DNA of 64,000 nt from Lingula anatina. Taxonomy: Eukaryota > Brachiopoda > Lingulata > Lingulida > Lingulidae. Position 1 is the first letter of the stretch. Each line of letters begins with the position of its first letter. The notes below the pieces were generated by a model. That model made no database searches. It saw only the letters and a program-made list of their open reading frames with translations, and was not told where the DNA came from. Location of the stretch: positions 456,858-520,857 of the forward strand of contig NW_019775635.1 of NCBI RefSeq assembly GCF_001039355.2. Direction: 5' to 3'. Below, piece by piece: positions 23,484 to 34,814 of the stretch. A program made the position numbers and the translations under genes.

Positions 23484-24344
23484 TCATAACCCGGTCTTCT
23501 TCGTCGCCACGGCAATGATGCAGCCGCTGTAGTCGGACTCGCGCTCCAGCACATTGTCTGGGCGCCTGATCCTGTGCCACGACTCCAACTCCAGTCCGGC
23601 CTCCGTCAGCGCTTCTCTGAATCTGGTCTCTTGCAGCGCCAGCACAGACCAGTTCACATCTCCGACCCGGTAAAACGATTCCTCTACACTGGCAACCTGA
23701 ATGAAGTGCCCTCCCTCTTTCAGCATCGATAACACGTTTTTCAGAGCTTGTAGATAGTCTTTTTCATTCGTGCACGCAACTTCCAAGCAAAAGCTGCTGG
23801 TTATGGCATCGAAAGGGGCCGTGGTGACGTAGTTAAGGGGGTGATTATTTCGAACGTCACAGTGGTATATAGCTTTTACTTTGCCTCGCAGTTCATCTTG
23901 CAGCACCTCCCAGTGGGCGCCTTTCCCTCCTAACTGTGCCACGTACCGAAAGAATGGCTTCCAACTCCAGTCGCCGATTTTTTCCTTCTTCCACCATTTT
24001 TCAAGAACCTCGCGGTTGTGTGCGGAGAAATCAGACAGGTATATTTCCTCAAAGTATTTCGAGATACTGATCAGGTTGAAAATCGAAGGTCCAGTGCCCA
24101 CGTCAAGAAGTCTCTGACCTTTGATCTTCCCTGCACTATAGAGGTCGTGGTAGTAGTCCAAGGCTCCGGTTATCTCTGAGGCTGTGGGTCCACCTGTCAC
24201 AAAGTCGCTATAAAGGGTATTCAGGTATGCCTTAGGCTGGAACAGACCACCGTAGTCTTCTCCGGAGTATAATTTCTTCTTATACCCGCTTTCGCCATTG
24301 CCCGTTGTCTCTTCTTCCATTAATGTCCCCGTGTGTCCTGCCAT
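23484..24344 (-). CDS. NNMT/PNMT-like SAM-dependent N-methyltransferase, intact
   Basis: A single-exon open frame of 286 codons starting MAGHTGTLMEEE. This start is preferred over an upstream Met because the same MAG start is kept in copies 2 to 4. The family (NNMT, PNMT, INMT; usually 260-285 residues) transfers a methyl group from S-adenosylmethionine to small amines in the cytosol. Visible features: an N-terminal YLNTLYSDF segment like the family's YL..YY lid, motif I LLDVGTGPSIF, acidic motif YLSDFSAHNRE, EKWWKKEKIGDWSW, then DAITSSFCLEVACT, GGHFIQVASVEESFYRVG and a C-terminal GCIIAVATKK strand. It alone keeps the segment KPFFRYVAQLG that the other three copies lose to a 26-bp net deletion. 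The substrate cannot be told. Confidence 0.9.
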   Translation of the reverse strand: MAGHTGTLMEEETTGNGESGYKKKLYSGEDYGGLFQPKAYLNTLYSDFVTGGPTASEITGALDYYHDLYSAGKIKGQRLLDVGTGPSIFNLISISKYFEEIYLSDFSAHNREVLEKWWKKEKIGDWSWKPFFRYVAQLGGKGAHWEVLQDELRGKVKAIYHCDVRNNHPLNYVTTAPFDAITSSFCLEVACTNEKDYLQALKNVLSMLKEGGHFIQVASVEESFYRVGDVNWSVLALQETRFREALTEAGLELESWHRIRRPDNVLERESDYSGCIIAVATKKTGL

Positions 24345-24684
24345 CAGGAATAATGTCTTAAATCTACGCACACAAGTGTCTTGTAGTGTGTGGTCTAGCA
24401 AAGAGCTTTAATCTGAGACAGTTGAGCGTTGTCTCTATATCATCAAAAATTCATTTGGATGCTGGATTGTATTAACCAATCCTTTAAAGAGAAAATGCAA
24501 CACACAAATGCTATATTTTTTGTTCAAATTTCAAGATGAATTTGGATAAGTCTAGTGCACCTATTCCTGCCCTCTACCAGGACTGCCGATTAATTTTCTG
24601 CACTTTATTTACAGCTGAGGTTTGTGTCATGAATAAGAGAAATATCTGAGAACATCTCGTGAAAAATCAACCTTTGACCCTGGT

Positions 24685-25036
24685 AGAGGGTACCTTTATC
24701 CCAATGTGGCAGAGGGTACCTTTACCCCAAATGTGGCAGAGGGTACCCTTACTCTAATGTGACAGAGGGCACATTTACCCCAATGTGGCAGAGGGTACTT
24801 TACTCCAATGTGGCAGAGGGCACATTTACCCCAATGTGGCAGAGGGTACCTTTACCCCAATGTGGCAGAGGGTACCTTTACCCCATTGTGGCAGAGGGTA
24901 CTTTACTCCAATGTGGCAGAGGGTACTTTACTCCAATGTGGCAGAGGGCACATTTACCCCAATGTGGCAGAGGGTACTTTACTCCAATGTGACAGAAGGT
25001 ACATTTACCCCAATGTGGCAGAGGGTACCTTTACCT
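24685..25036. repeat. 26-bp minisatellite (block 2)
   Basis: Same 26-bp unit and position as 14440-14792, with a different order of variants (units with GGGTACTTTACTCC occur only here). Confidence 0.95.
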
Positions 25037-25089
25037 ACCTCACAGCCTGGAAGGAGGAGGGATCTCTCTTCTGAACATCACCATGTTAT

Positions 25090-27474
25090 GGGATAAATAC
25101 GCATAATATGAAAATGCTTAGCTTTAGAGTAATCGGTGCACACATCTGTTGGACAAACCCTTATTCATAACTAAGTTTATATGTCACGTTAGTTCATATC
25201 TTATTTCTTCTTTTGCACATGGTATTGCGGTGAACTACAGAACACCATGTCCTTACCAAAATACAGGATACAAAATAGTAATCCCAGCAGAATGTAGGGC
25301 ACCGGATAATGTTTTTCAAGGTTCATGTCACGATAGGGCGGCAGCGCATTATTAGACATGAATGCCAATTAAGGGAAAATACTTGCGTTTCACCGAAAAA
25401 CACACCTTAACCCAAATACAGCATATATCAATCACCACGGTCACATGCCATGGTAATTAATATAGACAGCTAACGCTACACACGATGTGTTATGTGAACT
25501 TCTGCTTGTTTGCAAGACAGTTCCTGCCGACTCCATTCTATCCACAAACTAAGAAGGGGGTCGTGCTGAATCCACCACTTTCAAGCAGCAGTGCCCTCTT
25601 AGCTTTATTTAATGTTCTTAGCTTTTGATCAATCATCCTTTGATTACAAACATATGTTAAAATTAAATCTATGGGTTGTTATTTCATGAAGTATTGTAAC
25701 AGTATATGTACCTGTACACCCGGGCCAGCCGTGCCTCTGCTTTCAGTCTCCACGTGTAGTAGACTATACATGTAACAACCTGGTAATATATCTTCTAGTA
25801 TCCGTGTAGAAGACTTTAAATATAACAACTTCATAATACCTTGTACATCTTGAGGTAAAGACTGTGGAAAGGGGGTGGGACCACAAACATATAAAATAGA
25901 AGAACCCATTTTTTAATTGTTACCATAGAGCATATACTGTACAGCTACATGTAAAAAGGGCCCAATTTTTTGCAATTTATTTTTATCTGACTTGATAATA
26001 ACAGGACGACTGACAGGGTCAAGCAAGCAGCAAGCGTTTGTTTTGATAAATATGCATGCTTTTTAAATTAATCACTGCCCGCCTATTTATAGCCGGAATT
26101 CCATTAAGTATATTCAAATGTATTTCCACATGCTTCACAACGAGGAATGATAACCGTGACTGCAATGTGGAACAGCGTCTATAACCAGCACGTACCGGTA
26201 TTATAATGTAATGTTTTTAAATTGTATAAATCACCTTTCTGTGTCTACATAATTACCCATGGCTTGTTTGCCTGGGGTTAGGCGCAGAGGATGAGAATTT
26301 TAAGTGTGGGGTTAACCATTCAGTAAAAACTAGTTACGTGGAGATGGGGATGGGGAGATTCCCTTGCTCCCTCTCCTTCCCCCCCCCCACCCTGGGGCAG
26401 GTGGGTAAGACCCCTTATTGAATGATAATAGGTAATCATCCATTACCTAACTCCACCTGCGGTTCTTTGTGACAGAGTAGCGAAGTGATGTGCCTTGATT
26501 TTCCATTTTGATCTGCCGGGGTTGAAATATTTATCTCTGAACATTGTATGCAATTATTAATGGCGGTTTCCAAGGCAATACCCGGAAGCTTTTGTCAATT
26601 CGTTAATATAAAGAACTTCATATGAAGAATATGTCCTACTATTCAACCCACATGCGCTACCTTAATTAAGGACAAACAGTAGAAATGATGTCGTACTGGT
26701 ATTAATATTATTATGCTCTTTAAATATTTGAACATTTTCAATAACACCGAAATTATGACTGTTGAGGTAGCAGTGCCCCAATGGCAATGTTTCAATGATT
26801 TTGTTGGCTTTGCCTGATAGACTGTTTGTGTGGCTATATTGATGTATTTAAATTGCTATTAGCCAAAATTTTATGCTAAGGGGAAAAAACCTTACTTGCC
26901 TCCTGGGGGTGTGTGTGGGTGCTGGGTCCCACACCTACGTGTGCGTGCGCTTGCAAATTGTGTCAGTATGTACATGTAATATGGCACATAAAGCCTGTAC
27001 TTTTATTGTGGAAGACCGCTTGAATTTGATTTCGAAAGCCACCCTTACCCCCTCCCACTCCTCCGAACATGGGTTCTTTTAGAGCGTTTTCTAGCACAAC
27101 TCAACCGGCAGACCACTGATACTTGGCACGAGTGAGGCGCATGCAGCTTCAAATTTTTTTAATTTTTTTAGTTTGGTGATGGTTAACATAATAACAGGAC
27201 TGGATTTAAACCTCTTGCTGTTCTAATCTCTCCTAGCACCATTGTTTATCATACAGGAGCAGCTATCTTGTGGCAGGCACACTAACGCTCATGAAAATTC
27301 CCATTGCTATACACATGTATTTCTCATATATTCTTTCCTTTTCTGCTTGGCTTTTGCTCTTTTCTCTCTATCATCCAAATATATTTTTTCCGTTATTTTT
27401 TTTATGAAACTTCCCCCCTCATATATAAAGAGAGATTATCATTCTAGCAGCTTGGTTCCGGAAGCATGTATATA
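25090..27474. other. Non-coding stretch of block 2, left of the transposon
   Basis: Collinear with about 14870-17695. No gene was recognised. Block 1 has about 250 bp (14870-15120) that is not matched here. Confidence 0.5.
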
Positions 27475-27490
27475 CGACTTGCATTATTCG
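27475..27490 (+). repeat. Left terminal inverted repeat
   Basis: CGACTTGCATTATTCG, exactly inverted at 29367-29382. Confidence 0.9.
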
Positions 27491-27575
27491 TCTCGTTTTC
27501 GATATTGAGCGCAATGCATTGTGGGTAAAGTGGGACCTGTCTTGCGTTGCCGCCATTTCTGTACACAGAAATAAA

Positions 27576-28387
27576 ATGCCTCTCGGCGGTTCTATGTGTT
27601 TTGTGCCTGTTTGTTTCAACAATACGAAGCGAGATCGAAATTTTTCATTTTATGCTTTCCCCAAGGACCCAAAAAAGAGAGTTATATGGATTGACAATAT
27701 TGGACGAGCGGGAAATGAAGGCAAATTTAGTAAGTTCGAGCCCGCCAAGCATCACCGTGTGTGTAGTGCTCATTTCGAAGGTGGTAGACCAACTATATTT
27801 CCACTCAAGGAATCGAAGATTTGTAAGCCCCGAAGAAAATTTATTAGACATTTAACTGTTGATAACTCTGAGACAAATTTTAGTGAACCTGGCGGCAAGT
27901 GGGAAGTTGAACAGCGAGGACGAAAATGGCTTCTCAAATACAGACCACAATGCCTACTGCATTGTATCAGATGCAGGTTCAGATGCGCTTTTAACGATAG
28001 TTAAGGAAAAACAACATATTTTCAGTATGGAACAGAAAATCCGATCTTTAGAAATTGAACTTTCGGAAACAAGAGTGGAATAACAACGAGCAAACAAACA
28101 AAAAAATGCATAAAGAAATAGTGTGACAGAGAAAAAAATGCTGGAACAACTGTCCGAAGCACATGAGGAAGTTGACAAACACTTTCAGCATAAAGTCTAT
28201 GCACAACAAACCTGAAGTGGTTAAATTTTACATCGGTCTTGAAACCTACGAGGAATTAAATTTTTTCATGACTTTTTATACCCTGACATTACCTCAGTAT
28301 AAAAAATGGCATGAAAACTGTCATGTGAAACTTTGGTTTGATTTCTCAGCAAGGTTAAAGCTGGTTTTAGTTTTACTTTGGTTTTAG
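27576..28387 (+). pseudogene. THAP-domain transposase remnant
   Basis: The frame 27576-28004 (142 codons) starts with a THAP DNA-binding zinc finger. Cys pair in MCFVPVC, then the SFYAFPKDP loop, conserved Trp in VIWIDNIGR, the Cys and His of VCSAHFEGG, and the end motif RPTIFP (the AVPTIF box). The sequence then shifts frame: DHNAYCIVSDAGSD and a predicted coiled coil EQKIRSLEIELSETRVE run in the frame at 27859-28083, and KPEVVKFYIGLETYEEL at 28163-28387, a segment like those ahead of DDE_4 nuclease domains. No DDE residues follow. THAP domains bind the ends of P, Kolobok and some Harbinger-like elements, so this was probably the DNA-binding part of the transposase. Confidence 0.8.
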
Positions 28388-29148
28388 AGTATTGTTATCG
28401 CCATTGCTTAGACCCGAGTAAAACTAAAACGAGGTTTAAACCTGACTGTGAAGGAGTATTGAATCGTATATTACTTACGCAAATAACAAAAAAGAGAACA
28501 ATTTTACCAAATATCTCATTTTTATTATCACAATGCACTTGAACATATCTAGAAAATGTTTAAAACATTGCATTTTAAAACATGGATCAGTGAAATATCG
28601 TAAGGTACCTTGGAAAGATATTTCCAAGGCAACATCATTGATTTTATTATGCAAAATAAAATTGTGAGACGAAATATTGAATTGTATTTATTAATAGGCA
28701 AATATTAAAAAAAAAAACGGTTTGGGCATTCCCTTCAAGGACTTGGTCCATTCTCCACTGTCTTGATTCAAACTTCAATCTGGTAGGCCTACTTCTAATT
28801 TTCTCTGCCGTCTGGATCCAATATGTTGTTTCTCTCTCTATCCTCACCGTACAGTTTACACCTATAAAACAAGTAAAAAATAGTCATGAAAATAATTATT
28901 AAAGTCATCATCAACACATCTATAACAGTGATTAATTTACATGCATACATACTAGACTGATGACAAAACAGAAAACTGGCATGCCTAGTCATATTTTTTT
29001 AACCGAAATCTACCTGGATACACAACAGAAATATAATGAAGAAGAAACAAATGATAGATGCACTGATATTGGGTGAACATAATTACATAATGACCACATT
29101 AGGGTTTTGTATTTGGTCTTCTATTTAAGAAAATATCGTGTAACATAC
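28388..29148. other. Middle of the transposon, no domain seen
   Basis: AT-rich, with short open frames only. A 7-bp repeat of AAGATATTTCCAAGG-type sequence is near 28615. Nothing resembling a DDE nuclease, YqaJ exonuclease or Myb domain was found. Confidence 0.5.
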
Positions 29149-29263
29149 CTTTTTATCAGCTCTTCTTTTTTGCCTGATGTGTGGGCATCCTTCATTTTAA
29201 CCAACTTTTCAACTCCGGCACCTTTGTCGCCTCAAATGGCTTGTTTAATATCGCCCCCGGCAT
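29149..29263 (-). pseudogene. SAP-domain N-terminal exon, frameshifted
   Basis: On the minus strand, from the ATG at 29263, the peptide MPGAILNKPFEATKVPEL then KSWLK leads to a stop. Reading on in the next frame gives KDAHTSGKKEELIKR, followed by a GTATGT splice donor (exon end 29149). Together they match the helix-extended-loop-helix SAP domain, which binds AT-rich DNA (VPELKSWLK...TSGKKEELI). The break looks like a small deletion around TGAAGGAT. No downstream exon could be found inside the element, so the rest of the ORF was lost. Confidence 0.65.
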
Positions 29264-29366
29264 GTCTTATGCTTCCATCATGTGTTCTTATCGCTGTCAA
29301 CAACGCTTCCGGTACTATTTTGACCCCTGCAGTGCACAATTCCGGTCATGCGCACATCGCACTTTT

Positions 29367-29382
29367 CGAATAATGCAAGTCG
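29367..29382 (-). repeat. Right terminal inverted repeat
   Basis: CGAATAATGCAAGTCG, the reverse complement of the left end at 27475-27490. Confidence 0.9.
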
Positions 29383-29549
29383 TATATATAATCTTCTTAC
29401 ACTTAAATCCAACCTTGCATAGCAGTGGCAAATAATTAAATCTTTGAGTTAGATTGTTTGGTATTGGATGAAACTGCGAATTGTGTTAGTAGAGACACAA
29501 GTACAACAAGCACATCTGGAAGGCACTGGCTTCAAATTTAAACGTCTGA

Positions 29550-29581
<32 letters not shown>

Positions 29582-31513
29582 CTGAACGATGCTTATATTT
29601 TGCAAACTGATGGACACAAGATGATCGATATATTTAACAGTCAATAAAACTCGCTGAATACAATTTCATCGTTGGAACCAAACACTTTTCACTATAAGAA
29701 ACCTACCGCAAGACCATGGAACGTCCACACTTATATAAAGCCAGAAAAGACAAACCAGTGAGATGCAAACACAATATATTTGATAGATAGGCAATGTTTC
29801 AGTGAAAATGCTTTAGCGAACATTGACGCAGGATTGTCTTTTCTGCTCGAAATGTGCAAGTGCTGCGTCTGAGATGATGGAAAGCTAAAGGTTATGGACA
29901 CAGCATTACCAAAATTTAGTATTTAGTTTGAATAGAGGAATTGGAAAAGAATAAAGTGGTTAAAAACTAAGCTGTTGAAAGTCGAATGATATGTATCAGC
30001 TTCAACGGTGATGAATGATTTACCGTTTTAAATATTATTATGTTGATTGAAAATAATAATTGGAAATGAAAATGGTGTTCAGGAGATGAGCCACTGAAGG
30101 TAAGTAAACTTAATAGACAAATAAAAAGTCAACAATCCTGTAGCTTGATGAGACAAGATTGATGTCAGCCGTGTATCAAAGACCAGACATTATGTCTGCG
30201 CTACTACTGCCGTCAGGTGTCGAGCTACCAGCGTCGGGGAGATGAGCTCGAATACAGGAGAGATGTGTGCGGGTCTTTCATCTTACCCGTCAAAGCAAAA
30301 CTCGATCACAGATTCAAAACTTCAAACAATTGTTTTCTCGGGCGCCTACCCTCAGCTCGGCTACCATTGTCAGCGGGAACTCAAAGCGGAAGGAATCACG
30401 TAATGTTACCAGAGCGGGTTTCCAGCAGCCGCAGACTTCGGGAGAATTTAAAATTGCAGTCACCTGCCGTTTTCATTGTGCTGTATACCGGAGTTGAAGA
30501 AGGAAGAGCACATGTATTCTTGGACTGTAAAAGTGCCAAGATGTGTGTAATAATCATTTGCTTCCTGACATTTTCGAGTAAGTACAGTGAATAATATACA
30601 GTAAAATGAAGATTGACTTGTTGATAACTGGTTTATGTATATATATTTTTCATATATACATGTATGTTTATGTATTCAATAGCGCAATACATTTACTACT
30701 ACAAAGGTTTTTCTTAGCAGTTTGTCAACAGCATTTGTCTGAGGTTTTCATCTACCAGGGGAGCTCTAGCTGGAAGGGAGGGGGTCGCAAAAAAGTGTAG
30801 TCTTTAAGCTTTGAGAAAACAATCTCAAAGGCTCTGTACATGTGTGTATATGTTGATTGTAAAAGATGAATACTCTTATTCTTATCAAGAGCTATGAGAA
30901 ATTGTAAGGCACTGGTATTACCTCCAATTTTTGTACAGCTCCCTGCTCAGGGAGTAACTGCGTGATAAGGGTAATTTTTCCTGGAAAATGCCCTTAATTG
31001 TACAGATGTAATATTTACAATCCTCCTTACCCGTTTCGCTTTGTTCCGAAAACAAAACGTGTTCAGAAGTCTATATTTGTGTGCGATCATTTTATTATAT
31101 TTAATGATTGGTCCACAATGAAATACATGTTTTATAATAAGTTCTAGTTACAATAAGAGTGTAATTATGTCGAGAGGCAGACGGGCTCGTCGATCAGATA
31201 TACATGCATGAGGTCGGTACAGAATGTCTGTGTGCTCCTTGATGTTTTAAAATATCAATAGGTACGTAAGGGCACGACATGTTTATATTCATTGGTTTAT
31301 TTATGGACTATTCTACACGTGAATTGTTTTACATACTGTCGAATATAAAGTGTATTTTGTCACATTTCTTACGCCAGTTCTGCTTCCCATATTGTGACCA
31401 AATCATCATCCGTAAAATACCAATTGAAAACTTTAGATTATTTTAAAGCCTTGGCGAAGGCAAATACTAAATTTATATAAAATATAACAAACAACTAATT
31501 AACCCTTTTTTTA
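29383..31513. other. Non-coding stretch of block 2, right of the transposon
   Basis: Collinear with about 17701-19828. An A-rich run at about 29550-29570 is expanded relative to block 1. No gene recognised. Confidence 0.5.
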
Positions 31514-33047
31514 AACTTGACCAAAATATGTCAATGTCACTTTACTCCAACCGCTGGCAGATAGCACATCTTCAGGCAATCTTCAAGTTCTAGCAAACAA
31601 AATCAATACCTTTTTTCATAGTGTCAGCCAAGACCTGTCACCTTTACAACCTGATGGAAATGCCCAGCAGAGTTGTATAGTACCTGACAAATTTGTTATC
31701 TGCACAGCGGATGTAGAAAAATTACTATCCAAAGTAAAGCTGTCTAAAGCTATAGGCCCAGACCAAATTCCAAATTGGATTCTCAGAGACTTTGCAGACT
31801 ACTTGTCAAAACCACTTTGTGCAATTTTCAATAGCTCAGTAAGGGATGGTTGCATACCAAAAATTTGGAAATTTGCAGAGATAATACCCATTCCAAAAGT
31901 GAATCAGCCAAAGGTAATAGAGTCAGATCTTAGACCTATATCACTAACACCAGCTCTTAGTAAAATTTTGGAGTCTTTTGTTACAAAATGGGTTACAGAT
32001 TGCAAATTGATAGAGCACAGTTTGGTGGCATTCAGAATAGTTCAACTACTCACGCCTTAGTTGAATTGACTCATAAATTACTAGAAGGACTTGAACCATC
32101 CCCCACAACAAAGTCTTATGCTCAGGTGTTATTTTTAGATTTTGCTAAAGCCTTCGACATGATTGATCACAATATTCCTTCCTTTGCGAACGGTTGCAAC
32201 GAGTAAAATGCAGTAGCTTTAAATTTGATTGGGTTCAGCTAGTGGGGGGAGTGCCTCAGGGCACTAAATTAGGTCCCATTCTTTTCCTTGCAATGATAAA
32301 TGACCTGAAAACTTGTTGTTCAGACATTAAGTTTGTCGATGATACCTCCATTTACGAAATTTGCAAATTTGGCAAAACACCGCATCTACCACAAGCAATA
32401 GACCAATTGGCTGACTGGGTCAAGCAAAACAAGATGAATCTTAATGTAAAGAAGACTAAATCGATGGACATAAATTTTTCCAATAACTGTAATCTTACAA
32501 TACCAACATTGGAAATAGATGGTAAACGTGTAGAAAAGGTCAAAAAGTTTAAGATACCTGGTGTTATTTTAACCCCAGTCCTCAAGTGGGCTGAACACAT
32601 CCAAATCATGTATGCTAAGGCATGTTTAAAGTCTTTTATCTCAGACAGCTAAAGAAGGCAAAACAGGACATACAAGATTTATTAACTATTTACCAGTCTG
32701 TAATAAGATCAGTTTTAGAATATGCCTGTCCAGTATGGGGACCATGTCTGACTGCTGAGCAATCTGAATGTCTAGAGTCAGTTCAAAAGAGAACCTTAAG
32801 GATTATTTGCCCTGGTCTCAGTTATGATGATGCCTTAAAAGTTTGTAACATTGACACCCTAGACAAACGTAGACATTTGCTGTATCAGAGGCTTTATACA
32901 AAATTTAAAAATTGTGAAAAGTTAGGACATTTATTGCCTGAAAGAAACACCCGCCCTTTACGAAACAACACCAGATTCTTACAACCAAAAGTGAAGACGG
33001 AACGTTTTAAAAATTCCTTTATTAATTATTGCCTTTTTAACTTGTAG
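31514..33047 (+). pseudogene. Broken reverse transcriptase of a non-LTR retrotransposon (block 2 copy)
   Basis: Counterpart of the frame ending at 21424. Three deletions break it: 4 bp near 32000 (GGTC lost in the WVTDGLQI codons), 58 bp near 32175 directly after FDMIDHNI, and a small deletion near 32633. GVPQGTKLGPILF and FVDDTSIYE survive in 32194-32652, and the C-terminal part is open at 32622-33047. Confidence 0.9.
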
Positions 33048-34027
33048 TAATTTATGGATGCCTTTTTAATTTGTAGTGTTTTAAGAATAATTTATTGTTT
33101 TATAATTTAAAGTTTATTGTCAATTTCTTTTAAACATTCTTTGTACAACTTCAAACTTAGGGTTGCAACTTTATCTAATAAATTATTATTATTATAATCA
33201 TTATATATTATGCGACCTCAGTTACCTGATCTTACTGGCTGGCAAGTAGACCCTATACTTAACTTTTCAATCTGTGTTGTATACATATTTGTTTTTGATA
33301 ATCTAAGTTCGATCACAGCAAAAGCAAAAACGAATTACGTCCATGATATGCTTCGGGTTCACTTAGTTGTCAATGAGTGGTATTTAGAAAAGACAGGGCG
33401 CCAAGAGCTGTCACTTCTTGTAAAAATTACACCTCCTATTTGGAATAGCTGTTCGAGAGCGTGCGCTGAGACTATTATTGACAAAGGTAAAATATAGACT
33501 ATAGTATTTACTTTGAAACACTATTAATTGACTACGCCTTAGGAGTATTTGCTGACTAATGAAGTTCAAAAAAGAAAATATTCTTTTTTTTTTCTTTTTT
33601 TTTGTAAATTGGATCCTACACTACCAATCTCGAAACCCTGAGTCACGTAATGAGGGTCATTGACAGATTATGTGTTTTTATTTGATGCACTAGACATCAA
33701 ATATTTTTGTTACACCAGCAGACATACCAGCATCAGACATGGTTAATAGTGATGGAAATCAGACCGCATCCAAAAACGTTTGTCGCGGGATAGTTCATAA
33801 GAACCCGTGTAATGGCAATCACTAATATAAAGATTTATTTCAACATGAGAAGAAAGTACTAAAATATTAGATCTTCGATCAGAATACGCTTAATGTTCAC
33901 TTAACATAGCAAACAAACTTACATTTCACTCATGTCAGGGTGTCTTCATATACGGATACATGTATATATGGATACATACAGCCATCATATAATATTAGAA
34001 AAATAAAGCTTTGTAAACGACTGCGTT

Positions 34028-34031
34028 TGTG

Positions 34032-34081
<50 letters not shown>

Positions 34082-34093
34082 AAAGAGAGAGAT
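34028..34093. repeat. Compound (TG)n/(AG)n microsatellite
   Basis: TG repeats interrupted by TTTG, then AG repeats with one AAAG. The duplicate is at 35562-35627. The ORFs translated across it are artefacts. Confidence 0.95.
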
Positions 34094-34191
34094 GGGGGGG
34101 TCAGCAAGGTTACATCGTTCACGCCAATTCAGTTTATTCACCCTAAATGACTTTGTAAGTATACAGCTGTCTTTATTTTCTCCACAACCAG

Positions 34192-34814
34192 TGGCCAGGG
34201 CCCAGGATTCTTGCCCAGATAAAGACTCAAAACTAGCACAATGGAGACCGGGAGACATTCCACACACTGATGTCACCATCGCCAATGGCAACCTATATCT
34301 GCTGGACCAATCAGCAACAGTAAAAAGCATAACAGTTCAGGATGGAGGTGGGTCCACTGGAGCTTTCAACTCCTGACAAGCATTTAAAAAATAATAGTCG
34401 AAATCGTCGTTTAGAGTTAAATATATGAAATAGTGCATCAAAATATATTCTATTGCCGTCTGATTTGGTATTACTTAACTTATTTATTACTTAACTTATT
34501 TAACCATAAGCTTTATGCTTTATCAATCTAAACACAAATATATCAAATTTGATAAAAACGAAAGTTTTGTTTTCCGGGTATTGCATTCTCACCAGTCCCA
34601 TCAGTAATATGCTAGGTTATTGTAAATTATGGGAAAAAATCCATTATATTCGACAATGAACAATCAATTAACGGCCAAGTGAATTATGAAATATTTTACT
34701 ATCCCTCCCAGGTAAACTAGTGATCAAAGACGGCGTGGCCCCGATCATCGTGAAAACAAAACACATTCTTATCGAGGACGGTGGAGAGATGCACATTGGA
34801 AGTCCTGATTGTAG
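34192..34814 (+). CDS. CEMIP-like exons A-B (G8 domain), first copy
   Basis: Exon A 34192-34347 (CPDKDSKLAQWRPGD, the G8 start) and exon B 34712-34814 (KLVIKDGVAPIIVKTKHIL, then EDGGEMHIGSPDC). Exon A could instead begin at 34199. Joining phases are 1 and 2. Upstream coding sequence was not found; the frame upstream of exon A runs into the microsatellite and is not credible. Confidence 0.9.

Larger units (their letters stand above)
27475..29382. mobile_element. DNA transposon with THAP and SAP ORF remnants, 1908 bp
   Basis: Perfect 16-bp terminal inverted repeats CGACTTGCATTATTCG (27475-27490) and its complement (29367-29382). The flanks are TATA on both sides, so the target duplication is TA or TATA (slippage of the AT run prevents a firm call). 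Block 1 has the empty site at about 17690-17701, where GCATGTATATATTCTTC is uninterrupted. Inside, a THAP zinc-finger transposase remnant runs rightwards from the left end, and a SAP-domain ORF runs leftwards from the right end. Both are broken and no DDE catalytic core remains, so this is an internally deleted copy that needed a helper element. It could belong to Harbinger/ISL2EU, Kolobok or P-like groups. Confidence 0.85.
21731..33352. repeat. Block 2 of the large near-identical pair (11.6 kb)
   Basis: Collinear with 11389-21729. It is longer mainly because of a 1908-bp transposon at 27475-29382. It holds the only intact NNMT-like frame (23484-24344) and a broken LINE. Its right end runs on without an N into the sequence before the CEMIP-like gene, so this copy links the methyltransferase region to the gene to its right. 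Confidence 0.85.

Noticed and set aside
34029..34376. Start of the CEMIP-like protein at MCVCVC...
   Set aside because: The N-terminal part is translated TG/AG microsatellite; the real exon begins at the acceptor at 34192 and the signal-peptide exon is elsewhere.
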